The position numbers and the translations under genes were made by a program. From positions 35,001 through 99,000 of the forward strand of contig JAXRKP010000956.1 of the NCBI GenBank assembly GCA_037039925.1: 64,000 nt of DNA, in the 5' to 3' direction. Shown here in pieces: positions 38,966-49,879 of this stretch; the stretch's first letter is position 1, and each line of letters begins with the position of its first letter. The notes under the pieces were generated by a model that saw only the letters and a program-made list of their open reading frames with translations, was not told where the DNA came from and searched no databases. The stretch is from Doris montereyensis. Lineage: Eukaryota; Mollusca; Gastropoda; Nudibranchia; Dorididae.

Positions 38966-39634
38966 GCTGAGAATCACATCATCACATTATCATCACCAGT
39001 AACAACACCATGCTTCCCCTTCCTTTTTTCAACCCAATGTCAACTTCTCAACACAGTGAATTCCATGCGTACGTTTTCATCCGTGTGTTTGTGTATATTC
39101 ACTGTGATGTTTTTCTGAATACATAAACCGCTTCTGTTGAGGTTTGTTTTAGAAAGTTATGTTGAGTGTAACTGTAAAACAGATGTGTATCGATGCCAGC
39201 AATAACAATGGCTGTCTCAAGTAAACATAGCGATATGAAACTGACGGCTGTTACAGAGAAATCAGCCTACGATTGATATGAACAACTGTTTGTGTTGATT
39301 GGTGATAGAAGCATAGTATACCACCCATAAGAGTGTGCATTACAATAATATAACTACCGCTGGGGGCGGAGGGGGGTGTGGGGGTGTGTGGGGTGGTAGT
39401 GTTCTGTCGAGAAATCATCGTAAAAATAGAAAATGAATTGATGCAAGGAGCGATAGAGTATTGAAACGTGAATTCAATCTATTTAATGTATTTAAGTTTT
39501 ACAGTAAAATCTCATCACATTAAGGGGTTAGTGCTAAGTCTATCAAAGTCCCTTTCTTCAGGGGTGGACATTGAAAGGGTGAGTGGTGATGAAACAGAGT
39601 ACTGAGCGGTAGAGGGTTTACCTATGAAGAGAAA
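38966..39634. other. Unique spacer
   Basis: Non-repetitive DNA with a G-rich run (GGGGGCGGAGGGGGGTGTGG, 39363). No gene, RNA or transposon end recognised. Confidence 0.45.
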
Positions 39635-39925
39635 GGGCCGGTGGAAAGTTATCACGCAAATGGTAGAGGGTGGTAGAAAGTTATCACGCAAATGGTAAAG
39701 GGTGGTAGAAAGTTATTATGCAAATGGTAAAGGGCGGTAGAAAGTTATCACGCAAATGGTAAAGGGTGGTAGAAAGTTATCACGCAAATGGTAAAGGGTG
39801 GTAGAAAGTTATCACGCAAATGGTAGAGGGTGGTAGAAAGTTATCACGCAAATGGTAAAGGCTGGTAGAAAGTTATCACGCAAATGGTAGAGGGTGGTAG
39901 AAAGTTATCGTAGAAGGGGCACGGT
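39635..39925 (+). repeat. 32-bp minisatellite, about 9 copies
   Basis: Unit GGTAGAAAGTTATCACGCAA followed by ATGGTAAAGGGT, with AGAGGG/AAAGGG variants. Short and homogeneous. Confidence 0.95.
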
Positions 39926-40061
39926 GGGGGTGAAAAGTTATCTCATGCATCCATTTTCTTGTATCATTAAACAAATCAATTTGCAGCTTTTTTTTCTTCT
40001 TTTTCATGATAACTGACGAAATCAATGTCTGAGTAATAGGAATTAATATCAGCGTGCACTT

Positions 40062-40625
40062 TAGTTTAATCTTAGTTTTAAAGTTTTACCAGTGTTACTT
40101 TTAGTCTTTACCTTTTTAGTGTTACAGTTTTTTAGTTCTAAAGTCTTTACCAGTTTTACTTTTAGTTTTAAAGTCTTTACCAGTTTTACTTTTTAGTTCT
40201 AAAGTCTTTACCAGTTTTACTTTTAGTTCTAAAGTTTTACCAGTTTTACTTTTAGTTTTAAAGTCTTTACCAGTTTTACTTTTAGTTCTAAAGTCTTTAC
40301 CAGTTTTACTTTTAGTTTTAAAGTCTTTACCAGTTTTACTTTTAGTTCTAAAGTCTTTGCCAGTTTTACTTTTAGTTTTAAAGTCTTTACCAGTGTTACT
40401 TTTTTAGTTTCTAAAGTCTTTACCAGTTTTACTTTTAGTTTTAAAGTCTTTACCAGTTTTACTTGTTAGTTTTAAAGTCTTTGCCAGTTTTACTTTTTAG
40501 TTTTAAAGTCTTTGCCAGTTTTACTTTTAGTTCTAAAGTCTTTACCAGTTTTACTTTTTAGTTTTAAAGTCTTTGCCAGTTTTACTTTTAGTTCTAAAGT
40601 CTTTACCAGTTTTACTTTTTAGTTT
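40062..40625 (+). repeat. 30-bp minisatellite, about 18 copies
   Basis: Unit AGTTTTAAAGTCTTTACCAG followed by TTTTACTTTT. AGTTCTAAAG and AGTTTTAAAG units tend to alternate, giving a weak 60-bp higher-order pattern. In-frame stops are common. Confidence 0.95.
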
Positions 40626-40734
40626 CATTTCTGCCAGAAGCTTGTTCCAAACGTTACTGTATTAGAGCAGATCGACAAACAGTGGGGGAGGGGAGGGGGG
40701 AGATAAAATGTCGAAAGTAACGTATGTGGTCATA

Positions 40735-41000
40735 ATGTAAAGGCTAGGCCTCCATAGGAAGTCAAAACGAGACGAATACGAAGGAAATAAATGTTTGCAT
40801 CATTAGAAGTTCGCCTGTCCACCGTATGTGCTGATCCTAAAATAGAATTCGTTGAGAGAAGCGACAAGATAAAACACGTGACGTCATGAATGAACAAGAA
40901 TAGGTACCTACTAGTAACTCCTCCAACCGGCAACGGGGAATGAACGGAGATAATAACAGACATCAGACAGAATCGAACCCGGGGATCTGCATCAGCACCT
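40735..41000 (-). mobile_element. tRNA-derived SINE-like element, family C, copy 3
   Basis: On the minus strand GATCCCCGGGTTCGATTCTG (complement of about 40970-40989) contains a perfect GGTTCGATTC box B, followed by TCTGATGTC as in copy 1. The head lies at the junction with the 27-bp array, which begins immediately at about 41003. Confidence 0.6.
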
Positions 41001-41002
41001 GG

Positions 41003-42440
41003 TGATATTATGCTTTACATTTTGAGAAATGATAATATGCGTTACATTTTGAGAAATGATAATATGCGTTACATTTTGAGAAATGATAATATGCGTTACA
41101 TTTTGCGACATGATAATATGCATTACAGTTACATTTTGAGACATGATAATATGCGTTACATTTTGCGACATGATAATATGCGTTACATTTTGCGACATGA
41201 TAATATGCGTTACATTTTGCGACATGATAATATGCGTTACATTTTGCGACATGATAATAGCATTACAGTCACATTTTAAATGATAATATTTACATTTTGC
41301 GAAATGATAATATTTTGAGACATGATGCATTTTACATGATAATTACATTTTGAGACATGATAATATGCGTTACATTTTGAAACATGATTATATGCGTTAC
41401 ACGCATGATAATATACGTTACATTTTGAGACATGATAATATGCGTTACATTTTGAGAAATGATAATATGCGTTACATTTGCGACATGATAAACATGGGAT
41501 GATAATATGCGTTACATTTTGAGACATGATAATATGCGTTTACATTTTGAGACATGATAATATGCGTTACATTTTGACATGAAAGATTACATTTTGCGTT
41601 ACATTTTGCGACATGATAATATGCGTTACAGTTACATTTTGCGACATGATAATATGCGTTACATTTTGAGACATGATAATATGCGTTACATTTTGAGACA
41701 TGATAATATGCGTTACATTTTGAGACATGATAATATGCATTATATTTTGAGACATGATAATATGCGTTACATTTTGAGACATGATAATATGCGTTACATT
41801 TTGAGTTACAGTTACATTTTGAGACATGATAATATGCGTTACATTTTGAGATATGATAATATGTTACATTTTGATGTTACGTTATATTTTGAATCATGAC
41901 ACTATGCGTTACATTTTGAGACATGATAATATGCGTTACATTTTGAGACATGATAATATGCATTACATTTTGAGACATGATAATATGCGTTACATTTTGA
42001 GACATGATACTATGCGTTACATTTTGAGACATGATAATATGCGTTACATTTTGAGATATGATAATATGTGTTACATTTTGAGACATGTTATTATGCGTTA
42101 TATTTTGAATCATGACACTATGCGTTACATTTTGGAGACATGATAATATGCGTTACATTTTGAGATATGATAATATGCGTTACATTTTGAGACATGATAA
42201 TATGCGTTACATTTTGAGACATGATAATATGCGTTACATTTTGAGACATGATAATATGCGTTACATTTTGATAATATGCGTTACATTTTGAGACATGATA
42301 ATATGCGTTACATTTTGAGACATGATACTATGCGTTACATTTTGAGACATGATAATATGCGTTACATTTTGAGACATGATAATATGCGTTACATTTCGAG
42401 ACATGATAATATGCGTTAGTTTTTTTCAGACATGATAATA
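41003..42440 (+). repeat. 27-bp minisatellite, about 50 copies
   Basis: Unit GCGTTACATTTTGAGACATG followed by ATAATAT. The first copies carry AGAAATG, later ones CGACATG then AGACATG; several units are shortened (41275-41480, 41570-41640). The period is 9 codons and both strands stay open (MRYILRHDN on plus, THIIMSQNV on minus), which explains frames of 78-112 codons. Confidence 0.97.
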
Positions 42441-42715
42441 TGCGTTACTTTTTTGAGGACATATTTTATTGTGCGTTACCTTTGAGGACATATTTTAATA
42501 TGCGTTACATTTTGAGGACATATTTTATTATGCGTTACATTTTGAGGACATATTTTATTATGCGTTACATTTTGAGGACATATTTTATTATGCGTTACGT
42601 TTTGAGGACATATTTTATTATGTTACATTTTGAGGACATATTTTATTATGCGTTACGTTTTGAGGACGTATTTTATTATGCGTTACGTTTTGAGGACATA
42701 TTTTATTATGCGTTT
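42441..42715 (+). repeat. 30-bp derivative of the 27-bp array
   Basis: About nine units share GCGTTACATTTTGA with the preceding array but continue GGACATATTTTATTAT. The switch is abrupt at about 42445, so one array appears to have arisen from the other. Confidence 0.95.
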
Positions 42716-42733
42716 ACAATCTTACCGTTGTCC

Positions 42734-42784
42734 GATTGTGTGTGTGTGTGTGTGTGTGTATGTGTGTGCGTGTGTGTGTGTATA
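42734..42784 (+). repeat. (GT)n microsatellite
   Basis: TGTGTG run with two interruptions, about 50 bases. Confidence 0.97.
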
Positions 42785-42939
42785 GGGAGAGGTAGCGTGC
42801 GTGCACATGTCATGTGTAAGCGAGTCAGTACATGTATTTGAATGTATCATAATATGCCGATTTCTTTGCATGCAGTAATAATTTACAACATAACATGCTT
42901 TTAAGATTCAGTTTATGTAAACGTTGTTTTCTATGTTAT

Positions 42940-43040
42940 CTCGTGATTATAAGAATATGACAAGTTGTCAAGTGCTTTGACCCAACGTACTCGGGTAAAG
43001 AGCTATAGAACAACTTTTATCATTATAATTATTATAGAAT
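42940..43040 (+). mobile_element. LINE/SINE 3'-end relic
   Basis: AAGTGCTTTGACCCAACGTA and CTCGGGTAAAGAGCTATAGA followed by an (ATT)-rich tail (TTATCATTATAATTATTAT) resemble the 3' hairpin and tail of CR1/L2-type elements and the SINEs that use them. No coding part is visible upstream. Confidence 0.4.
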
Positions 43041-43285
43041 GAGTGCAAGTGGCTATCAATAAATTCAGCAACTTACCAAATTATGTTGTGTGAGAATATC
43101 TACAAAATTGTTGCTCTTTATCTCGCAATCAATTATTCGACTATATGCAATCACAGTCTTCATGAATAAATTAATATGTGTTTCGGAGCGAGGGTCATAA
43201 TTGATCATTTCCAAAGTTCCAGCAAAACATTTTCCAATTTACAGAAATATCCACGAATTCCCTCCAAGTATCTGTCTGTTCTTCT
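43041..43285. other. Unique spacer
   Basis: AT-rich sequence leading into the pyrimidine tract; no feature recognised. Confidence 0.4.
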
Positions 43286-43612
<327 letters not shown>

Positions 43613-43615
<3 letters not shown>

Positions 43616-44271
43616 GAAGAGTTTAGAGCAAACAAGGCAAATCTCCCTACCTCACTAAATTTCAATTTAAAAATATAGTCTCTATAACTTTTCAGAAATC
43701 TAATATTCTAAAGTTTTAAAGCAACTTTTGTTCTTCTACACACATATATAAACACATGAATAGTGCCTTAAGTATCAGGTATTGACAATATGACAAGACA
43801 AGATTTTAAGAGTTTGATAAGTATAAGTAGATGTAATATCTAGCATAACTAATCAAAACATTAATACCAATTGTCGTTCTCCCATAATATTACAGAAAAC
43901 AGCTGCCTTTCCATGTACAATAGTCCATAACTTCCTCCAACATGAGGCCCCTCAAGCTTTGCCTAATGAGTAAACAGGAAAATCAAATCAAGACTTGGAA
44001 GTAATAAAATGCTTATCAAAGGTACTCCTTAAAATTGATGTCTCATAAACATAGAGAATAATTAGCCAGATGAGAAAACCAACGCCAAATCTTATGATTT
44101 GGAAAGGGGGGATCAGGGGAGTCCCCTCCTGAGTAAGGAGAAACACAGCGAAAAAGATGGGGGTGTGGGGTGGGGGTTTCAGGGGCTCCCTCTGTAAGTG
44201 TCAAAAGAGATTGGTATTTTCACAGAGTGCAAATTTACCAAACATTTTCCAAAATTAGCTAGAGACCATCT
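43613..44271. other. Unique non-coding stretch
   Basis: No gene or repeat recognised. Short G-rich patches occur at 44104-44117 and 44158-44176. Confidence 0.45.
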
Positions 44272-44910
44272 CTATTTAAGATATCTAGATCTAGATCTAG
44301 ATCTAAAGCTACATTAATACATTAATAAAATACCTAATCTGAAAGATAATGATACTACTCGGCAAAGTAAACCCAAACAACTTGGCTAGTCCTTCTATTT
44401 CATTCATTGATGGTGTAAGTGTAAGGAAACGGGACATCATTCTTAAGGAGTGTCCATGTCGATTATCTAGATCTAGATCTAGATCTAGATTCTAGATTTG
44501 GCTCACTCATTAAACATTTTCATTTAACATTCATTAATTCACTGTGAAAATATCGTAGGCGTAGGCCTAGAATCTAGATTTAAATTTAGATATATCTAAA
44601 TCTAGATCTAAAAGTTAAGATATGATATCATAGCTAAATTTTAGATCTAGATCAAAGAAAGAGAGTCTAGATGTAGACTATATTTAGAGGTAGACTAGAT
44701 AGCTAGATTCTAGATCTAGTTCTAGATTATAGACAATCCATTCAATTCTCTTGTTCTAACTATGCACATTGTTTTAGTAAAAGATGATAGTGATAGAGGA
44801 ATGATATGGATAGTGAAAATGTATCGGAAAAACCGGCACGATGACTTACTGTTATTATGTATGGTGTACATAGATCTAGATTCTACATGTCGATCTATCT
44901 CATGAAGATC
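44272..44910. repeat. AGATCT-rich dispersed hexanucleotide clusters
   Basis: Clusters of ATCTAGATCTAGATCTAGAT at 44280-44307, 44464-44490, 44560-44612, 44636-44735 and 44870-44910. The motif is palindromic and recurs elsewhere (47224, 47360, 59680). Confidence 0.85.
44334..44441 (-). CDS. Weak candidate exon
   Basis: A minus-strand stretch open for about 40 codons (reads MMSRFLTLTPSMNEIEGLAK, then LFGFTLPSSIIIF) ends at an AG/GTATTT donor-like site (44334/44333). A possible acceptor CTTAAG ends at 44442, but it has no good pyrimidine tract. If this exon were joined directly to the 46475-46577 exon, the junction codon would be TGA, so it would need an intervening exon or belongs elsewhere. 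The composition looks protein-like, but I recognise no domain. Confidence 0.2.
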
Positions 44911-45165
44911 CAGCTTAGATTATAAGTCAAGTTTTCGTAAGTTTTCCCTCCTCCATACTTCATAAAACATAAAACCGCATCCGGAATCCGGGCATATGAC
45001 AAAGGCCTACGACAGTCCCAGCAGTCTCGCTGCCTTCCGGCAGGAAAAAGACAGACGAGAAAGAGGTCGCCAGGAAGTAGGAAGTCAGTAAGGAAGTGCT
45101 AAGTCAGGTCAAATGGGAACTGTGAAGGTCACAAAATTGGCAATGATTATCGACTGACTCCCTCT
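44911..45165. other. Unique, relatively GC-rich stretch
   Basis: Contains CCGGAATCCGGG at 44979-44990 and CTTCCGGCAGG (45034). Less AT-rich than its surroundings. A first exon or promoter is possible but I see nothing decisive. Confidence 0.3.
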
Positions 45166-45822
<657 letters not shown>

Positions 45823-45904
45823 GCAGAGATTCGATCATGAATGGAAGAGCGATGAGGGTAAAATCTCACTAAAATTAGTAGAATAGCTGCAAGAGGCTAC
45901 CCGA

Positions 45905-46085
45905 CCGGCCCTATGATGTACAATGACATAAAATAATACCGAAGCCTTGTATGAACAAAGATTCGACAAATTGGCCTATAAAGGAATAGAGAGAAAAAAC
46001 ATATCTGGGCACCAATAGAATCCAACCCGCGACCTCGGCGTCGGCATCCCTCGCCGATTCATTATCTACGTCAAGCCCTTGATTT
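45905..46085 (-). mobile_element. tRNA-derived SINE-like element, family C, copy 4
   Basis: Minus strand: GGCGAGGGATGCCGACGCCG followed by AGGTCGCGGGTTGGATTCTA (box B-like, complement of about 46014-46033), then TTGGTGCCCAGATATG. The tail side carries a degenerate form of the family block seen at 13211: GAAGCCTTGTATGAACAAAG at 45940. The head is followed by poly-A on plus (46086-46096). Confidence 0.55.
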
Positions 46086-46474
46086 AAAAAAAAAAATCGG
46101 AGCAAAATATTAATGAGACCTGTTAGTGGCTCAATATTTCTATTGTTTAGTTATGAACAGAAACACACGGAGCTGAGAAGCAACGAAGAATTATGATTGT
46201 GGCCTCGAGACGAATCGTGCAGCAAATGATATGAAAGTACATGTATGTGAAACTTCAATAAGACAAGCCAGATTAAAAGCAAAGTATGTGCATTAGGTTC
46301 ACACGTTCAGCTTATTCGATGATTTAGCAACTGCTTCAACTACATAGTATATTTATATTGTCCAGGACAAATGTGGTCAACACTGAAATATTCTGGTTTT
46401 TTGGGACATATACTCCAATTAAACAATGAAAACTAGAAACATAACCTTAGTAAATCGATTAAATGTAGGCTTAC
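46086..46474. other. Presumed intron sequence
   Basis: Unique AT-rich DNA downstream (minus strand) of the exon ending at 46475. No further exon could be supported. Confidence 0.35.
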
Positions 46475-46577
46475 CATATGTCAGGATTAAAATCATCGTC
46501 AGAGTCGAAGTCATCTCTTAGAATAACGGAAGGTGTGTGTATTTCGGCCATGTTGATGGGGACTGCCGCGCTGCCAA
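46475..46577 (-). CDS. Internal exon of an unidentified gene (3' of the pair)
   Basis: Minus-strand exon of 103 bp. The acceptor is strong: a pyrimidine-rich CATTCTTTCCATCTCTCCAG ends at 46578. The donor is ATATG/GTAAGC, with GT at 46474-46473. The exon starts with two bases that complete a codon, then 33 open codons, then two bases. It reads GSAAVPINMAEIHTPSVILR followed by an acidic DDFDSDDDFNPDI. Its 5' phase (needs one base from the previous exon) fits the 3' phase of the exon at 54516-54718, giving an uninterrupted frame across the junction. The acidic Asp/Phe stretch looks like an exposed linker. An alternative is a first coding exon starting at the internal ATG (context ATCAACATGG), with the sequence before it as 5' UTR. 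I do not recognise the protein family. Confidence 0.6.
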
Positions 46578-46719
46578 CTGGAGAGATGGAAAGAATGGGA
46601 AATAACCACCAATGTGAACCTTCGCAGAGACACACTATTGGATTCGTCTATAATTCAGATTGAAGACAAGTCTTATAAATATAATTATACATTTATAGCC
46701 TGTATCCCCGTACAGATAC
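46578..46719. other. Intron side of the acceptor
   Basis: Unique sequence upstream (minus strand) of the exon; nothing else recognised. Confidence 0.35.
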
Positions 46720-47060
46720 ATGTTCAGGCACAAAATGCAGGCTCAGTGACTGTACATCATCCATTTCCCCAGAATGTCCTTTCATTCAAAGTCTTCAACT
46801 TCCTAAAGGAACACACAGTACAGCAACTTGTTATCGTACTTACATTCTGACAAGATCAAGACTGCATCGCCCTAAAACTCTGACAAGATCTTTCTCTACC
46901 TATAGCTGGGAACTCATTCATACCTGAGTCAAGTGAGAAAAGCAGACCGCAATGTCTTTTACTAGATCTAATACATGTAGTGCAGCATCGTGAAAACAAA
47001 ACCCCATTGGTCAGGAAGGGTTTTTAAACTGCTAGTTACTAACTCCTAACGCTTACGATT
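46720..47060 (-). mobile_element. SINE-like element, family B, copy 2
   Basis: Shares with copy 1 CTCACTTGACTCAGGTATGA, CCCAGCTATAGGTAGAGAAA and GATCTTGTCAGA (minus strand). With copies 3 and 4 it shares a tail-side block, TTTGAATGAAAG and GATGATGTACAGTCA, then GGGGATACAGGCTATAAAT (complement of 46688-46706). It lies about 60 bases from the hammerhead-like palindrome. Confidence 0.55.
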
Positions 47061-47119
47061 GTGACACAACGCCTTCTGTGTAGCCTTGAAATGGTCATAA
47101 TTTATAATGTACATGTACG

Positions 47120-47475
47120 AAGGCGAAATATGACAATAAGTGACAACTCCACTAATAAAGACAGAGCAAACACGTGACGTTTCGGGTATAACCCTTCGTC
47201 AGACAACAAACGAGAAATATTTAGAATCTAGATCTAAGTAATACCTCCGGCATCACACCCCCCATTGCTACGTTTCTTAACATCACTGTCTTTTCGTTCT
47301 TTCTTTCTCCTTTATGTTTTTCTTCTGACATCACATTGTGTGATGCCGGAGGTATTACTTAGATCTAGATTCTAAATATTTCTCGTTTGTTGTCTGACGA
47401 AGGGTTATACCGAAACGTCACATGTTTGCTCTGTCTTTATTAGTGGAGTTGTCACTTATTGTCATATTTCGCCTT
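47120..47475. mobile_element. Hammerhead-like element, palindromic pair (copies 2 and 3)
   Basis: Left arm 47120-47256 and right arm 47340-47475 are inverted copies with a spacer of 83 bases. Each arm holds the core. The left one, on minus, reads CTGACGA, AGGGTTATACCC, GAAA, CGTC (47202 down to 47176). The right one, on plus, reads CTGACGA (47394-47400), AGGGTTATACC, GAAA (47412-47415), CGTC. The order CUGANGA - hairpin - GAAA - short stem - GUC is that of a type I hammerhead ribozyme, with a 3-bp stem II and an extra A after CUGACGA. The next bases (TGT before, ACA/ACG after) can pair as stem I. The right arm plus part of the spacer (47288-47475) matches the element at 19861-20050. No coding capacity. 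Confidence 0.65.
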
Positions 47476-47742
47476 TGACTTCGCTCCACTGTGGCTCCTT
47501 CGTATTAATGTTCATGTAGTATCATGTCTTTCGTTATTGCAAACGTCAAAAATTGTGTGTTACGATAAGAAACGTTTTCTGTGATTTATGTAACTTTCTG
47601 TTGAAATTCTCTGTTTCGGTGAATAATGTGATAGGCAAAGCAGTCATTTTCTGATAGCTATACCAGAAATTGTATGCATGTTAATTATTTTGTCTTACCG
47701 TAGACTGTATTTGATAATACGGTATTCTTCATGTTTACATGA
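47476..47742. other. Unique spacer
   Basis: AT-rich; no feature recognised. Confidence 0.4.
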
Positions 47743-48290
47743 TGTTCAATAACATGAAACACTAGCTGCATTTAATTTAGTGCTTTCTCATTCATTTGTT
47801 TACAGAGTCGATATTCTTATGAGGTAAGCCAGTCTCATAATACTCAGGAATGAACTAGTTTTTTTAAGTCTGCAACAGTATGCAGAATAGATCATTGTGC
47901 CCCGCACCGCAACCCAAACCTCCCACACCCTGAGCATGAAAGACAAGAAAAGCTAGATCTACACACTTTTTAAATAAAAATACTGTACGTTCAAATTCAT
48001 ATGCATGTGTTCAATAACATGAAACACCGGCTGAATTTAATTTACTGCTTTTTCCTTCGTTTGTTTATAATAAGCAATATTCTTATGAGTGTAAGCTAGT
48101 CTCATAACACTTAAGAATGGAACCCTTTCTTTATTTTTTAAAGTTTAAATGCAGCATGCAGAATAATCCGTATGTCCTGCACCCCATCCCACTCCCCACA
48201 CCTGGGCACGAAGAAACGAGAAAAAGCTAAATCTACTCATGTGTTTAAAAAAAATAGAAATAGTGTACCTCCAAATTCACATAATTGCAG
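47743..48290 (+). repeat. 265-bp direct duplication, two diverged copies
   Basis: Copy 1 (47745-48009) and copy 2 (48010 to about 48290) both begin TTCAATAACATGAAACAC, then TTTAATTTA-TGCTTT, ATATTCTTATGAG, GTAAGC and TCTCATAA, GCAGAATA, and end AAATTCA. Divergence looks like roughly a fifth to a quarter, so the duplication is old, unlike the nearby minisatellites. Copy 1 holds a possible 18-nt exon (see findings). Confidence 0.85.
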
Positions 48291-48504
48291 AACGGTGTGT
48301 CTTTGAACAGGAGCTGTTGATTGTAAGTGGCTGTTGCCCTGTTCAAGAGAGAAAAAAAAGATGAAGGACAGCAAACGTCTCAATGTTTATAAATCAATCA
48401 CACATTCTTGGTCCAAATAATCGCCTTAAAATGCTGCCAAAACAAGCTGCTTTAGTGAAATTCCGATTCTAACAACAAAAAGCCAGGGAGGATTAGAAAG
48501 AAAG
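48291..48504. other. Unique spacer
   Basis: No feature recognised. Confidence 0.4.
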
Positions 48505-49195
48505 GGGATAGCTTATAGCTGGGGACTGATTAGAAAGAGTGGAGATAGCTAATAGCTGGGGAATGATTAGGAAGAATGGAAATAACTAAAAGCTATGGGA
48601 ATGATTAGGAAGAATGAAAATAGCTAATAGCTAAAGGGAGTGATTAGGAAGAATGGAAATAGCTAATAGCTATGGGAATGATTAGGAAGAATGAAAAAAT
48701 AACTAATAGCTAAGGCAATGATTAGGAAGAATGGAAATAGCTAATAGCTAGGGAGGATTAGAAAAAGTGAAACAGTTAATAGCTAGGGGAATGATTAGGA
48801 AGAATGAAAATAGCTATGCTTAGGAGTGGATTAGGAAGAGTGGAAACAGTTAATAGCCAGGGAGTGATTAGGAAGAATGGAAACAGCTAATAGCTAGGGG
48901 AGTGATTAGAAGAGTGGTAAGTTAATAGCTAGGGAGTGATTAGGAAGAATGGAAATAGCTAATATCTAGGGAGTGATTAGGAAGAGTGGAAACAGTTAGC
49001 TGGGGAATGATTAGGAAGAATGGAAACAGTTAATAGCTAGGGGAGTGATTAGGAAGAGTGGAAACAGTTAATAGCTAAGGGAAGGATTAGGAAGAATGGA
49101 AACAGTTAATAGCTAAAGAGTGATTAGGAAGAATGGAAATAGCTAATTGCTAGGGGAGTGATTAGGAAGAATGGAAACAGCTAATAGCGAATAAC
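48505..49195 (+). repeat. 36-37-bp minisatellite, about 18 copies
   Basis: Unit GATTAGGAAGAATGGAAATA followed by GCTAATAGCTAGGGAGT, with AACAGTTAATAGC and AATAGCTAATAGC versions. Unit length varies by a base or two, so frames do not stay open. Confidence 0.95.
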
Positions 49196-49262
49196 TGTTT
49201 TGAGTGATGATATTATGCTGAGTTGTTGATTCGATTCTGTCTGACGGCTATGTTTTTCCGAT
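49196..49262 (+). mobile_element. Family C SINE fragment
   Basis: GTTGATTCGATTCTGTCTGA (49224) matches the box B region of the family C copies (TTCGATTCTGTCTGA). Only this short piece is seen, directly at the end of the 37-bp array. Confidence 0.4.
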
Positions 49263-49569
49263 TATTTATTTGTTTTGTGTTCGTCCATATTACAGGGTTC
49301 TAACATTTATTTAATACCAAATCTACTTTTATTTTATTTGGACATAAATCTAGTTCACTGCCTCAACGTTTTCTTCATTGTTTTCCCAATTATTGTTCCA
49401 AGACGCATTGATATGATGATATGTATATTTATTTTCTTTTAAGATTTATTGTTTTTATATTTCGATTATTTATATCGGGTGTTCAAACTCAAGGTCCCCC
49501 AAGGGCCACATGGGCCACATTTAGTTATCATAGAGGGCCACACATGACAACCACTCACTATAATTATTG

Positions 49570-49870
49570 ATCTTCTCTTTCTTTGGGAGACTCGGTAGTC
49601 CAGAAACAAGATGTCAGCCTCTCAGCCAAAAGGTAGTGGGTTGAGCCCCGCCAACGGTTGACAAATTTTCTCAAAACTACGCCCCTGGTCCGAATTGGGT
49701 GGATCAACATCTAGTCCCCGTGGTGATATAAAGGAGGTCGATATTACAGATAACAACGCTCTGTGTACGTTAAGAACCCTTGGTTGTTTACAGGATAGTC
49801 CGGGAAATCCTAAAAATCCTACCAAAAACCCTGAAATCATCTTAGTTGTGGACGTGGGTTAAGCGAATCA
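49570..49870 (+). mobile_element. SINE-like element, family A, copy 3
   Basis: Best head of family A. A box A-like ACTCGGTAGTCCAG (49590) is followed by TCAGCCTCTCAGCCAAAAGG and a box B-like GTGGGTTGAGCCCC (49636), as in tRNA-derived SINEs. The body then has GCCAACGGTTGACAAATTTT, GTGGATCAACATCTAGTCCC, ACGCTCTGTGTACGTTAAGA and AATCATCTTAGTTGTGG, with a short GAATCAAAAA end. Confidence 0.65.
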
Positions 49871-49879
49871 AAAATTTAA

